From: Candidatus Woesearchaeota archaeon | Lineage (GTDB): Archaea > Nanobdellota > Nanobdellia > Woesearchaeales > JACPBO01 | DNA: 64,000 nt | Assembly: GCA_030651135.1 (NCBI GenBank) | Contig: JAUSCS010000013.1 | Location: 1-64,000, forward strand | Direction: 5' to 3' | Shown here: piece after piece, positions 51,300-60,050 of the stretch | Layout of the letters: every line of letters begins with the position of its first letter | Position numbering within the stretch: position 1 is the first letter of the stretch | Notes under the pieces: generated by a model | What the model was told of the DNA's origin: nothing | The model's database searches: none | Seen by the model: only the letters and a program-made list of their open reading frames with translations | Position numbers and translations under genes: made by a program

Positions 51300-51534
51300 T
51301 TTCTATATGCTCTCTTAATTCTTTGATGCTTTTGAAGTGAATTCCTTTTTGTTTCTTTATTTTTTGAAGTCTTTCTATGAATTCAGGCCTTAGTTCAGGC
51401 TCCAGAAGATCCTCTCCATAATCCGCTACAACCTTTTCTATAGCCTCGGATTTGTCTTTAAGGTTATACCTTGCTTTTACAATATTTAATATCTGGTTTA
51501 CACTTTCCGAAATTTGGATCATTGCTTGCACCAT
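51292..51534 (-). CDS. Antitoxin of the RelE-type pair (DUF2683-like)
   Basis: From the ATG at 51534 (GGTGATG just upstream) the 80-residue protein starts MVQAMIQISESVNQILNIVKARYNLKDKSEAIEKVVADYG, a ribbon-helix-helix-like DNA-binding region of the DUF2683 type, followed by a charged toxin-binding tail. It overlaps the toxin. A 9-bp palindrome at 51545-51570 is the probable operator. Confidence 0.8.
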   Translation of the reverse strand: MVQAMIQISESVNQILNIVKARYNLKDKSEAIEKVVADYGEDLLEPELRPEFIERLQKIKKQKGIHFKSIKELREHIENA

Positions 51535-51544
51535 ATACATCACC

Positions 51545-51570
51545 TATACTTGATATATATGTCAAGTATA
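51545..51570. promoter_or_regulatory. Palindromic operator over the toxin-antitoxin promoter
   Basis: TATACTTGA (51545-51553) and TCAAGTATA (51562-51570) are perfect 9-bp inverted arms separated by 8 bases. The right arm overlaps the minus-strand TATA box (TTTATATAC) and the left arm reaches the predicted transcript start just before the antitoxin gene. This is the expected position for autorepression by the toxin-antitoxin complex. Confidence 0.6.
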
Positions 51571-51592
51571 TAAATGTTTTGCTTTTAGAATT

Positions 51593-51644
51593 ATTGAAAA
51601 TTGTTGGCATTTGATATCTCTGACGTAGTCCAACAATTTTCAAT
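51593..51644 (-). repeat. Hairpin with 15-bp perfect stem and 22-base loop
   Basis: ATTGAAAATTGTTGG (51593-51607) and CCAACAATTTTCAAT (51630-51644) are perfectly complementary. On the minus strand the 22-base loop contains GAGATAT, similar in place and size to the loop of the 7382-7425 hairpin. It lies between gltX and the toxin-antitoxin operon. It might end or stabilise the gltX transcript or act upstream of the TA promoter. Confidence 0.45.
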
Positions 51645-51646
51645 TC

Positions 51647-51666
51647 CGAAAATTAGCAAATTTTCG
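51647..51666 (-). terminator. Hairpin just after the gltX stop
   Basis: CGAAAATT (51647-51654) and AATTTTCG (51659-51666) form an 8-bp stem with a 4-base loop immediately after the gltX stop. It may protect or end the transcript, but it has no clear U tract. Confidence 0.35.
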
Positions 51667-53358
51667 TTATTTATGCGCAAACCAAAACACAATCTTATCT
51701 TTTTCTTTCTTGTCAAGCCTGCAGAACGCAAACCTCTCAAACTGCACAATTGTGCCTTCACTAAGATCCTTTACTGATTTTTCTGCAAGGCCTTTTTTGA
51801 TTGATCCATCATCCATGAGAATTTCTACATTGGCCAGCTCTTCCCCGGCAGGCAGCCAGTGCATTATCCTGTCACCTTTATCCTTGTATTTTTCGTATTC
51901 CAATGACTCAAAAACAAACTTGTCTTTTACCTTTTTAAAATTCAGGCAGTCCATCAGCCTGTAAAGCTTATTATCATTTAATTGCTTTAAATCACCGTTC
52001 GCAATATAAAATTTATTAAAAGCATCAAATTCCCTCACACCCCTTTCCTTGAAATCTGGATGCAGGTCAAGCTCGCAGACTTGTATCGGCGCTTTTTCTA
52101 TCTTTATTTCTTTGGGATCTTCCACAAAAAAGTACCTGTTTGCTTCTTTTTCAATCAGCTTCCTATTTTCAGAATAAAGAATATCAACCGGCACAGTAAT
52201 TTCAGTCTGCGTTAATCCGAAGCTTAAAATAAACTTTCTTATTGCTTCCGGCTTTATGCCCCTTCTTTTTAAAGACTGCAAACTCCATGTTCTGGGGTCA
52301 TCCCACCCTTTATATTCTCCAGACAAAACTTCCTTGCTGGACTTTGATTTGCTTATCTTCACTCCCTCCAACCTCAATAATCCTGTATGTATCAGGACAG
52401 GATGCTGCCAGCCAAAAATGTCCCATATGAATTTTTCCATTTCGCTTTCCATCATTAATTCTTTTCCTCTTATGACGTGGGTTATGCCCAGAAGATGGTC
52501 ATCTATGCCCCAGGATAATTCGAGCATTGGCCAGACTTTGTACTTCTTTCCAACTTTGGGATGCTCTCTTTCGCAGATTCTGAATAAAACCCTGTCCCTG
52601 AATGCGGGATTTGGATGCTGCATTGATGTCTTCAGCCTTAAAACCGCCTCTCCTTCTTTGTATTTTGTAAGCATGTTTTTCCATTCTTTAAGGGTTTCCT
52701 GCACAGATGATTTTCTGTGTTCGCAGTCTTTTTGATTTTCCCTGTTCTTCCTTAATTCTTCTGCTGCGCAAAGGCAGACATATGCTTTGTCCTTTTTAAT
52801 CAATTCTTCTGCGTATTTGTAGTAAATAGCCAATCTGTCTGACTTGTAGATTATGCTCGGCTCAAACTCAACACCGAGCCATCTCAGTCCTTCAGGGATG
52901 AGGTCAAATGCTTCTTTAATCAATTGCTTTTCTTCCGAACCAATTGTGTCGTCAATGATCATCAGTAATTTTCCATCGTATTTCTTCACATACTCGTCAT
53001 TAAGTATTGCCGGCCTTGCATTGCCGATGTGCAGCGGCCCGGACGGATAAGGGGCAAGGCGCATAACAACTTTGCCTGTTTCTGCTTTTTCAAGGTCATG
53101 CAGCCCTTTTTTCTCATGCTCTTTCTTTTCCAATAATTCAGGGGCAAGGACTTCAAGCTCTTCTCTTATTTTATCCAGGCTCATTTTGCTGATCTTTTTT
53201 ATAGCCTCGGAAGCTTCCTTCGCTATTTCCTTTACTTTTGACTTAAATGTAGGGTGCTCTGCAAGAACTTTCCCAATTACAGCGCCCTGATTCGCTTTTC
53301 CATCAAATTTAAGGGCGTTTTGAAGCGCGTATTTGTAGACTGATTGCTTTATATCCAT
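51667..53358 (-). CDS. gltX: Glutamyl-tRNA synthetase (archaeal type)
   Basis: GluRS charges tRNA-Glu and in many archaea also tRNA-Gln for amidation. RLAPYPSGPLHIGNARPAILND holds the HIGH motif and VKISKSKSSKE the KMSKS motif. The N-terminal helical region and the C-terminal beta-barrels (VDILYSENRKLIEKEANRYFFV onward) match the archaeal/eukaryotic non-bacterial type. Length 563 is normal. A tRNA-Glu gene is also in this window but far away. Confidence 0.97.
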   Translation of the reverse strand: MDIKQSVYKYALQNALKFDGKANQGAVIGKVLAEHPTFKSKVKEIAKEASEAIKKISKMSLDKIREELEVLAPELLEKKEHEKKGLHDLEKAETGKVVMRLAPYPSGPLHIGNARPAILNDEYVKKYDGKLLMIIDDTIGSEEKQLIKEAFDLIPEGLRWLGVEFEPSIIYKSDRLAIYYKYAEELIKKDKAYVCLCAAEELRKNRENQKDCEHRKSSVQETLKEWKNMLTKYKEGEAVLRLKTSMQHPNPAFRDRVLFRICEREHPKVGKKYKVWPMLELSWGIDDHLLGITHVIRGKELMMESEMEKFIWDIFGWQHPVLIHTGLLRLEGVKISKSKSSKEVLSGEYKGWDDPRTWSLQSLKRRGIKPEAIRKFILSFGLTQTEITVPVDILYSENRKLIEKEANRYFFVEDPKEIKIEKAPIQVCELDLHPDFKERGVREFDAFNKFYIANGDLKQLNDNKLYRLMDCLNFKKVKDKFVFESLEYEKYKDKGDRIMHWLPAGEELANVEILMDDGSIKKGLAEKSVKDLSEGTIVQFERFAFCRLDKKEKDKIVFWFAHK

Positions 53359-53453
53359 AGTGTTTTTGTTTTTATAGATGTATTTAAAGTTTGCTATAAA
53401 ACTCTGCTCAGCTTGGAAAAATTATTAAATAACAGCTCATTACCGATATCAAA

Positions 53454-54332
53454 ATGGATTCTGAAGCAGTTGGGGGAAGTGAAAAACCTGAAGTGCAGAA
53501 GAGCACAATAGAAAAAATACTGGAAAACTATCAAATTCTTGAGATTGATATGGGCGGGGATTCCAAACTGGAAGCAGGAGATCAATTTTTCGGCATAGCG
53601 CAGCCAATGGCTGAGGATGGAAAGTTAATTGCGCCTCTGGATGCAATATTGGCTCGAGAAAATTTAAGCGCAGACCTTAATAAAAAAGGCAAGACATATG
53701 GGATTTTTGAATTCATAAGCAGAGGAAAGATGGGATTTGTGGATTTAAAGAATTTGCCATCGAATATCTCTTTATTTGATTTTTGCAGATTCAGATTTGA
53801 AATCACAGCTATTTTAAAAGATCAAAAAATAAAAAATATCGGACACCTATTTTACGCCAGGATTTTGAGGGAAGAACTGAGCGGCGTTAAGCATACGCAT
53901 TACAGAAAAGGAACTAAATTTTTAACAGAAGTGCCTGAAAAATTCAGAGAAATGTGGCTTCCTGCAAAAAAACCAGGAACAGATGATGTTTATTATATTT
54001 TGAGGGGCAATGATGAAATCGAGCGGAAAAGGGTTGAAAGAGGTGACGGCTTTAATGCAATATTAACCGAGTATAAGGGATCAGGCGAGCATGATTTTGA
54101 GATACAGCAATTCAGGGAATTTGGCTATATTGGATATGTAAAGCCTGAAGATATGAATCACAAGCTTGAGACGAAATTCAATTATAAAATGCTGCGCACC
54201 GGCCTTGTTTACAGATTTGCAGCTGTTCATGTTATGCTTCCGAGAGAAGAAGGGCTGCGTAAATTCTACTGCATTCCATTGCAGTTGGTAAAAGACAGGG
54301 AATCTGCTTATGTGATGTACGAGAGCGCTTAA
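53454..54332 (+). CDS. Uncharacterised protein (292 aa)
   Basis: An alpha/beta protein without membrane segments. Its second half has several aromatic-rich strands (GFNAILTEYKGSGEHDFEIQ, FGYIGYVKPEDM) and a His-containing region (SGVKHTHYRKGTKF). A TTATTAAATAA TATA-like box lies about 30 bases before the ATG. No family recognised. It stands between gltX and the HerA-like gene. Confidence 0.55.
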   Translation: MDSEAVGGSEKPEVQKSTIEKILENYQILEIDMGGDSKLEAGDQFFGIAQPMAEDGKLIAPLDAILARENLSADLNKKGKTYGIFEFISRGKMGFVDLKNLPSNISLFDFCRFRFEITAILKDQKIKNIGHLFYARILREELSGVKHTHYRKGTKFLTEVPEKFREMWLPAKKPGTDDVYYILRGNDEIERKRVERGDGFNAILTEYKGSGEHDFEIQQFREFGYIGYVKPEDMNHKLETKFNYKMLRTGLVYRFAAVHVMLPREEGLRKFYCIPLQLVKDRESAYVMYESA

Positions 54333-54355
54333 TAGCAAGCTGTTTTTTCGATAAA

Positions 54356-54366
54356 TATTTATATTA
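54356..54366 (+). promoter_or_regulatory. TATA box for the HerA-like gene
   Basis: TATTTATATTA centred about 25 bases before the ATG at 54386, typical of a leaderless transcript. Confidence 0.45.
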
Positions 54367-54385
54367 AGGTTTTTTGAGTGTATAT

Positions 54386-55699
54386 ATGCCCTATGATGTT
54401 GTTCTTGGAAGAAGCGAGGAGGATAAAAAACACTTTGGCTTAAAGGGAACTGTATTTCTCGGAAAGCAGTATGTCAAGATGGGACAATTGACATCATTAT
54501 CAAATCCCATTTATCTTGATGTTGCAAGGAGCCACATTGTTTTTGTATGCGGCAAACGCGGTGGCGGAAAGTCGTACACCATGGGCGTCATTGCAGAAGG
54601 CATATCTGACATGCCTCAGGAAGTAAGGCAGAATCTGAGCATAATAATGCTTGACACAATGGGAATTTACTGGACAATGAAATATCCTAATCAGCAGGAT
54701 GAAGGGCTGCTTAAGGAATGGGGCATTGAAGCCAAAAGCCTGGATGTGCAGATTTTCACGCCAGTTGGCTTCTACAAAGAATACAAGGAAAAAGGCATTC
54801 CGACAGATGCGCCTTTTTCGATAAAGCCTTCTGAACTAAGCTCAGTTGACTGGTGCACTGTGTTTGAAATTAAAACAACAGATCCAATCGGCGTGATAAT
54901 AGAGCGCAATATAAATTTGCTTGGAAAGGAAAAAGAGAACTATTCGCTGAAAGACATCATACAGAAGATAAAAGAAGACGATGAAAGTGACTTGAATGAG
55001 AGATACGCTGCAATGAACCGTTTTATGAATGCCGAAGAATGGGGATTGTTCAGCGAGGAAGGAACTCCTTTAAAGGATCTTGCAATTGCAGGCAGAGTCA
55101 GCATCTTGGATGTAAGCTGCTATGCAACAGTTCCAGGCAGCTGGAATATAAAATCATTGGTTATCGGCCTGGTTGCGCAGAATTTGTTTATACAGAGAAT
55201 GACTTACAGAAGAGGCGAAGAGTACAAGTCAATACACAAAGCAATGCATTTGTTCAGCGAGGAAGAGGAAAAAGCAGAGATGCCGCTTGTGTGGCTTGTG
55301 ATTGATGAAGCGCATGAATTTCTGCCGAATACAGGCAAAACAGTTGCAACTGACCCTCTTATTACAATATTGAGAGAAGGAAGGCAGCCCGGAATTTCAT
55401 TGATTCTTGCTTCTCAGCAGCCCGGCAAGATTCATACAGATGTGATGACGCAGGCAGACATAATAATAAGCCACAGGGTAACTGCGAAGATTGATGTGGA
55501 TGCCCTTGGAACATTGATGCAGAGCTATATGAGAGAAGGCCTTGATAAATTTCTTAATGACCTGCCCAGAGTGCAGGGATCCGCCATTGTTGTTGATGAC
55601 AGCAATGAAAGGATCTACCCGATGAAGATAAGGCCAAGGTTCACATGGCATGGCGGATCTGCACCTCAGGCTATAAAGGAAGAGAAGAAGATATTCTGA
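54386..55699 (+). CDS. HerA-like FtsK/VirB4-superfamily ATPase
   Basis: HerA-family ATPases are hexameric DNA translocases; archaeal relatives act in end resection with NurA. An N-terminal small domain precedes the Walker A motif CGKRGGGKSYTMG near residues 54-66, the Walker B motif WLVIDEAHEFL (about 306-316) and a sensor segment LASQQPGKIH, in HerA order. The ATG at 54386 is set by the TATA box. No nurA is next to it, so the partner and role are not settled. Confidence 0.85.
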   Translation: MPYDVVLGRSEEDKKHFGLKGTVFLGKQYVKMGQLTSLSNPIYLDVARSHIVFVCGKRGGGKSYTMGVIAEGISDMPQEVRQNLSIIMLDTMGIYWTMKYPNQQDEGLLKEWGIEAKSLDVQIFTPVGFYKEYKEKGIPTDAPFSIKPSELSSVDWCTVFEIKTTDPIGVIIERNINLLGKEKENYSLKDIIQKIKEDDESDLNERYAAMNRFMNAEEWGLFSEEGTPLKDLAIAGRVSILDVSCYATVPGSWNIKSLVIGLVAQNLFIQRMTYRRGEEYKSIHKAMHLFSEEEEKAEMPLVWLVIDEAHEFLPNTGKTVATDPLITILREGRQPGISLILASQQPGKIHTDVMTQADIIISHRVTAKIDVDALGTLMQSYMREGLDKFLNDLPRVQGSAIVVDDSNERIYPMKIRPRFTWHGGSAPQAIKEEKKIF

Positions 55700-55799
55700 T
55701 GCATATCTGAAGAGTTCTAAAACCGAAAGGCTTAAATATAATTAACACTACTCCAAAGTAAATAAAGTCATATTTTTGCATAAAAAGTGATGGGGAAAA

Positions 55800-56216
55800 A
55801 TGGAATCCATATTACAGAAAGACGATGAAAAGCCAGATGGTTTAACGAAAATCATTGATGATCCTGAAAGCCGAAAGTACGAGCTGAAACTCAGAGACGG
55901 ATTTATAAAGCCATTTGCAAGGGGAATTATCTCTCCTGCTGCAATGATACTGTATTCTGTTTTTGCTATGAGCGAGACATTGTTTTTAGCAGGAGCAGAG
56001 CATGCTAAGCAGTATAATTTCCCTGTTGAGGCCAAGCAGTTCCTGATAAGCTCAGCTGTTGCAGGAGTTACAACACTGGTTGCTTTTACTTACTTTTACG
56101 GCAAATACCTTCTGGAAGGAGAGCGCCAGGGAAAAGTCATGCCTTTTCAGAGGTCTCCTGTTGAGATTATTGTTACTTATTTACTAAATTCAACACGCGT
56201 TCGAGATCAAGACTAG
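55800..56216 (+). CDS. Uncharacterised membrane protein (138 aa)
   Basis: A charged N-terminus of 40 residues and two membrane segments (IISPAAMILYSVFAMSETLFL and LISSAVAGVTTLVAFTYFYG). No family recognised. Its 3' end overlaps the convergent isochorismatase-like gene by 44 bases. It follows the HerA-like gene after 100 bases with its own TATA-like TTAAATATA. Confidence 0.55.
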   Translation: MESILQKDDEKPDGLTKIIDDPESRKYELKLRDGFIKPFARGIISPAAMILYSVFAMSETLFLAGAEHAKQYNFPVEAKQFLISSAVAGVTTLVAFTYFYGKYLLEGERQGKVMPFQRSPVEIIVTYLLNSTRVRDQD

Positions 56217-56862
56217 AAGAACGGTCCCACATCGGTATGTTCTTATATTTACTGATGGTTGTGTTTGATAATGGGCTGTTGGCTGTTACGCGATAAAGAT
56301 AAGAACGTCCATTAGGCAATGTAATAATTGAGCTGTCTTGACTGTCTATGGATGTTTCATCAGACATGAACACATTATACCCTCTCTTAATTGCGCCTTT
56401 AGCAGTATCTGAAACACAAATTTCCATGATTGCCCCTACAACAATTATGTTTTTGTGCCCATGTTGCTGAAGAAGAGTTTCTAAGTCTGTATTGATGAAA
56501 GTATCGCCCTCTTTCCCCTTTTTCAGAAAGGCATTGCCAGGATATTTTTCTAATTTACTCCTGTAAGGCTCATTAGTCACATAATATGGCGGCGATTCTA
56601 CAGTAACCACGGGCATATTTTTTTCAATTGTTTTATTGATAATATAACCGATCCTTACTGTATCTTCCAATTGCTCAGGCGCCTTGAAATCAACAATAAC
56701 AAGAGTGTAACCTTCAGTGTTTTCAGGAGCCGTGTAAGATGGTTTTACCTGTGTGATTTCTTCTCCGCTGCAGACAGCTGCAGCTAAAAACAAGAGCGCT
56801 GGCGCTATTATGCGGCTGGCTGCCCTTCTGGCATGTCTCAATCCCCCAACTAGTTTCATCAT
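56173..56862 (-). CDS. Exported isochorismatase-like cysteine hydrolase
   Basis: The fold is shown by YTLVIVDFKAPEQL with the catalytic Asp, KKGKEGDTF with the Lys, and IIVVGAIMEICVSDTAKGAIKRGYNVFMSDET with the catalytic Cys. Isochorismatase-family enzymes hydrolyse small amide or ether bonds (nicotinamidase, isochorismatase and others); the substrate is unknown. Unusually, an N-terminal signal (RIIAPALLFLAAAVCSGEE) would export it; the AAVC lipobox-like site is poor. The start is one of two adjacent ATGs. Confidence 0.75.
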   Translation of the reverse strand: MMKLVGGLRHARRAASRIIAPALLFLAAAVCSGEEITQVKPSYTAPENTEGYTLVIVDFKAPEQLEDTVRIGYIINKTIEKNMPVVTVESPPYYVTNEPYRSKLEKYPGNAFLKKGKEGDTFINTDLETLLQQHGHKNIIVVGAIMEICVSDTAKGAIKRGYNVFMSDETSIDSQDSSIITLPNGRSYLYRVTANSPLSNTTISKYKNIPMWDRSSSLDLERVLNLVNK

Positions 56863-56920
56863 ATATTCTGAACAGAAGAATACGCCTTGATTTAAATTAT
56901 TTATGGTCTTTTAGTCCCTC

Positions 56921-57757
56921 TTATTTAACTAATTTATTAATTTCTTTCATCACCAAATCTGCCAGCTCTCTTCTGGGGTTGGAATTGCTTTGGATCAAAA
57001 AATCCCTTACATTTATCGGATTTCCAAAATTAACATAAACATCGCTTTTTATGCCAAAAGCCCCCTTCACCATCCCAACAGCAAATGCGCCTATGTCTGC
57101 TCCATAATATAAAATCTTACTCAGGCTTTTGTTTTTTATTTCCCTTGATTTTTTCAACAATTGAAAAAAAGCCTTCTCCTGCACGAAATCGTACTTTATG
57201 CCTACAGGGACTATGTTTATCGGCTCTTCAAGCCCATCCTGCGCGTCAAGTATCGATCTTATGAAAATCATCTGCCCGCCGCCGATCTTGCCCATTTCGC
57301 CATTATAAGATCTTCCTCCTTCTGGGAAAAGCAGGATGTCTTCGCCTTTAAGAATAAGATCATTTTTTACATAATCGTAGAGCTCTTCTAAATCCCTTAG
57401 CTTATCTTTTCTTGTTTTGAAGTCATCATTGGTTCTTTTTATCGGGAATGCTTTCAGTTTCTTTATATAATTTCCAAGCGGCCAAACAAACATGTTGTTG
57501 CCTGCTCCTATTGCAGGTGGCTTAAACTTATTTCGGTAAAGAATTGAAGCAATGATTGAATAATCCAGGTGGCTCCTGTGATTTGACATGTAGATCTTTG
57601 CAGAATCTTTCATGCTTTTGATATTTTCAAGCCCGCTTATTTTGAATTCTTTTATATAACAATTTATGAGCCGCCTTACTTTGCCTTCCTGCCTGGCATA
57701 AAAAGAGGCATCATACTGGCGGGCTATTTCAGATAAATCGCTTTTATTGCCTGGCAT
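56921..57757 (-). CDS. Glycerol-3-phosphate/lysophosphatidate acyltransferase-like protein (PlsB/PlsC type)
   Basis: The HX4D acyltransferase motif is N59-H60-RSHL-D65, as in PlsB-like proteins; FPIKR, LLFPEGGRSYNGEM (block III, substrate phosphate binding) and VPVGIKYD (block IV) follow. The 278-residue length is short for PlsB and long for PlsC. These enzymes put acyl chains on glycerol phosphates in bacteria. In an archaeon this is unexpected and can be read with the PlsY-like and Lgt genes. Substrate not defined. Confidence 0.82.
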   Translation of the reverse strand: MPGNKSDLSEIARQYDASFYARQEGKVRRLINCYIKEFKISGLENIKSMKDSAKIYMSNHRSHLDYSIIASILYRNKFKPPAIGAGNNMFVWPLGNYIKKLKAFPIKRTNDDFKTRKDKLRDLEELYDYVKNDLILKGEDILLFPEGGRSYNGEMGKIGGGQMIFIRSILDAQDGLEEPINIVPVGIKYDFVQEKAFFQLLKKSREIKNKSLSKILYYGADIGAFAVGMVKGAFGIKSDVYVNFGNPINVRDFLIQSNSNPRRELADLVMKEINKLVK

Positions 57758-57804
57758 TAAAAACAGAAGAATAAAGGCCGATTTAAAATTTTTTCTATTT
57801 GCAG

Positions 57805-58044
57805 TTACTTTACCCTGTCCATCTTCAATTCTGCTTCGCTCGGGCCGTAAGTCATTGATATGATCGAAGCAATGAACAGCAGTATGAAGAACAGCAGGAA
57901 TGTGAAGCTGAACGATTCTCCGATTGCATTTGCAATTGCCTCATAATAGAACACAACAACGAAAAACCCTATTATGCTTGCTGCCATGAAGCTGCCTGAT
58001 AACGGAGCTATAGGCCTTTGGATCCATGATTTCTCTTCAACCAT
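57805..58044 (-). CDS. Small two-helix membrane protein (79 aa)
   Basis: Two long hydrophobic helices (FMAASIIGFFVVVFYYEAIANAI and FTFLLFFILLFIASIIS) with a short acidic tail. It lies upstream of the PlsB/PlsC-like gene on the same strand, so it may be part of that unit. A GAGGTG ribosome site precedes the ATG. Function unknown. Confidence 0.6.
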   Translation of the reverse strand: MVEEKSWIQRPIAPLSGSFMAASIIGFFVVVFYYEAIANAIGESFSFTFLLFFILLFIASIISMTYGPSEAELKMDRVK

Positions 58045-58110
58045 AAAATCACCTCTTTATTTGGCTGTTTTTAGTTTTTAAGTATTTATATCTTTTGTTT
58101 TGTGAAGGAT

Positions 58111-58899
58111 TTAAATTTTTGATAACGCTGAAAGAACCAATGCAGCACAATGGTCTGCTCCCATATAAGATTTATAGTCTACCTTAGAGCCTGTTTTTTT
58201 GCCTCTTTCAATAAGCGCGTAAGCTAGTTCTTTTCCATATTTGAATGGTATCAATAAATCTTTTGTTCCGAGTCTTATAGAAATTTCATCTGCTACAATT
58301 CCGTCAATATAATGTATAGGGCTGAATATAGATAGTCTCTTTTCATATTCTTCTGAAGAGCTGCATCCAGATTGTTTTGCTGTATCTCTTGTTAAAATAC
58401 CATACCATGCGGATATCCCGAGCCTGCCTCCTCCGACAATAGAAACTAATTTTTCGATTTTTGAATTAATGCTTCCAGCAGCCCTGATAGATAGAACATT
58501 GCCAAGACTTACGCCAAACATACTTAAAGAATATCCTTTTGCTAATTCTTCATTCATTCTTCTGATTGCATCATTATATATTTCCTGTAATCTATCTACT
58601 GTTTCTTCTGGGTTTGGCTTAATAAGATTTAATGAGGATAATGCATAAACAAAAACCTTTCCTTCTTTTGGAATAATCCCTTTTCTTAGTAGAGGCATTT
58701 CAGAAACACTGCGAGGCACAAAACAAAACCAGCTAATTTCTTTTCCATTATGATGAACAATTTCTGGCCCCCAATTCAGTTCTGGCTCTACATAACCCTT
58801 ACGGAGTTTTCTTGATGCATACATCCAATCTGCAATACCAAACATAAAAAGAAGAGTCTCTGTTCTATTTATAAGTTTTTTGATGCTCTTTGAGAGCAT
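58111..58899 (-). CDS. Alpha/beta hydrolase
   Basis: The nucleophile elbow GVSLG at 129-133 with Ser131, an acid candidate in LGTKDLLIPF and His in GADHCAALVL form a complete catalytic triad in the right order. The 262-residue protein has a positively charged start. Alpha/beta hydrolases are esterases, lipases or acyltransferases; the substrate cannot be inferred. It lies 14 bases from trpS on the same strand. Confidence 0.75.
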   Translation of the reverse strand: MLSKSIKKLINRTETLLFMFGIADWMYASRKLRKGYVEPELNWGPEIVHHNGKEISWFCFVPRSVSEMPLLRKGIIPKEGKVFVYALSSLNLIKPNPEETVDRLQEIYNDAIRRMNEELAKGYSLSMFGVSLGNVLSIRAAGSINSKIEKLVSIVGGGRLGISAWYGILTRDTAKQSGCSSSEEYEKRLSIFSPIHYIDGIVADEISIRLGTKDLLIPFKYGKELAYALIERGKKTGSKVDYKSYMGADHCAALVLSALSKI

Positions 58900-58912
58900 T
58901 CATATGCAGAAT

Positions 58913-60001
58913 TTATTCAAACTTAACAAACTTCAAACTATTAACCTGCTTTCTCGCTTTCTCGAGTTTTTTATTGAAATCATCCATAAATACAGTCATC
59001 TTCTCGCATGCGATCTCTTTTATCTCGCCGCTCAGCATTTTTCCTGACTTATAGTCATCATGGATCTTTTTGAGTTCTTTATCATCTTCAACCAGATGAT
59101 ATTTCAATAACTCGAAAACCATGTCTTTCTCAATAACAGCCCCAAGCCTTCTCTGTTCTTCCAATGTATCCCTGCCGCCAGTCAGTGCTTTTTTTATTTT
59201 TCTGCATGCTGAATTCACATCTTCAGGCAATTCTATCATGCTGTCTGGATTGGATTTTGACATTTTAAGCGAGCCGTCTAATGCGGGCATGAATTTATGG
59301 TACAATGAAGATGGCGCAAAGAATTTCTTTTCCTTTACTCTGGCTACAATATCCCGCGTTAATCTTATGTGAGGATCCTGGTCAATTCCAACCGGAATTA
59401 TGCCGGGCATTCTTTCCTTTATTTGCGGATAAAGAATATCGCCGACCTGCGTAACAGCAGACATTATCCTCCCCGGGTCTGCATTCCCATATATTGCTGT
59501 AAATTCATTCAATGTAATCTTTTTTGCAAATTCATAAGCCAGATGAACAACATCCTTGTTTTCTGACTGAAAATAAAATATTGTTTTTTTCGGGTCTAAG
59601 CCCAGAGCAATGTAAGCCGGAATATGGAAATTCAAAGCTCTTTTTTTAGCTTCTTCCAAAGGAACGCCTCTTGCAGCAGCTGATTCCAAATCTGCAACTA
59701 AAATAAATGTTTTTGCTCCGTGATCCTGGAAATACTTGATGTTTTCGACAACCATCTTTGTTCCCAGGTGGATCTTCTCAGCTGTGGGCATTATGCCTGA
59801 CAGCACATAGAATGGCTTTTTTTCCTTTATGCATTTGGAAATAATGTTCAGATCTCTGCCTGCGAAAACTATGCCCCTCCTCATCAGCCTGTTCGGAGCC
59901 GGGAATAGGTCTGGATCAAAAGGCTCCAGTCCGAAGTCTTTAACGATCTTCGAATAGTCCTCAGGGAGTTCGCTTCCATAGACGTCTATGATTTTTGACA
60001 T
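58913..60001 (-). CDS. trpS: Tryptophanyl-tRNA synthetase
   Basis: TrpRS charges tRNA-Trp. GIMPTAEKIHLGTKM is the HIGH-like motif, VGIDQDPHIRLTRDI holds substrate contacts and LKMSKSNPDSMI the KMSKS motif. It is the archaeal/eukaryotic type. The ATG at 60001 follows GGTGATTGAT. Downstream of the radical SAM gene and the trpEG genes on the same strand, within 50 bases; tRNA-Trp is also in this cluster. Confidence 0.96.
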   Translation of the reverse strand: MSKIIDVYGSELPEDYSKIVKDFGLEPFDPDLFPAPNRLMRRGIVFAGRDLNIISKCIKEKKPFYVLSGIMPTAEKIHLGTKMVVENIKYFQDHGAKTFILVADLESAAARGVPLEEAKKRALNFHIPAYIALGLDPKKTIFYFQSENKDVVHLAYEFAKKITLNEFTAIYGNADPGRIMSAVTQVGDILYPQIKERMPGIIPVGIDQDPHIRLTRDIVARVKEKKFFAPSSLYHKFMPALDGSLKMSKSNPDSMIELPEDVNSACRKIKKALTGGRDTLEEQRRLGAVIEKDMVFELLKYHLVEDDKELKKIHDDYKSGKMLSGEIKEIACEKMTVFMDDFNKKLEKARKQVNSLKFVKFE

Positions 60002-60050
60002 ATCAATCACCTTGTTGTTTTGTTATTTAAAGGTTTTGGATTTTCGTTGT

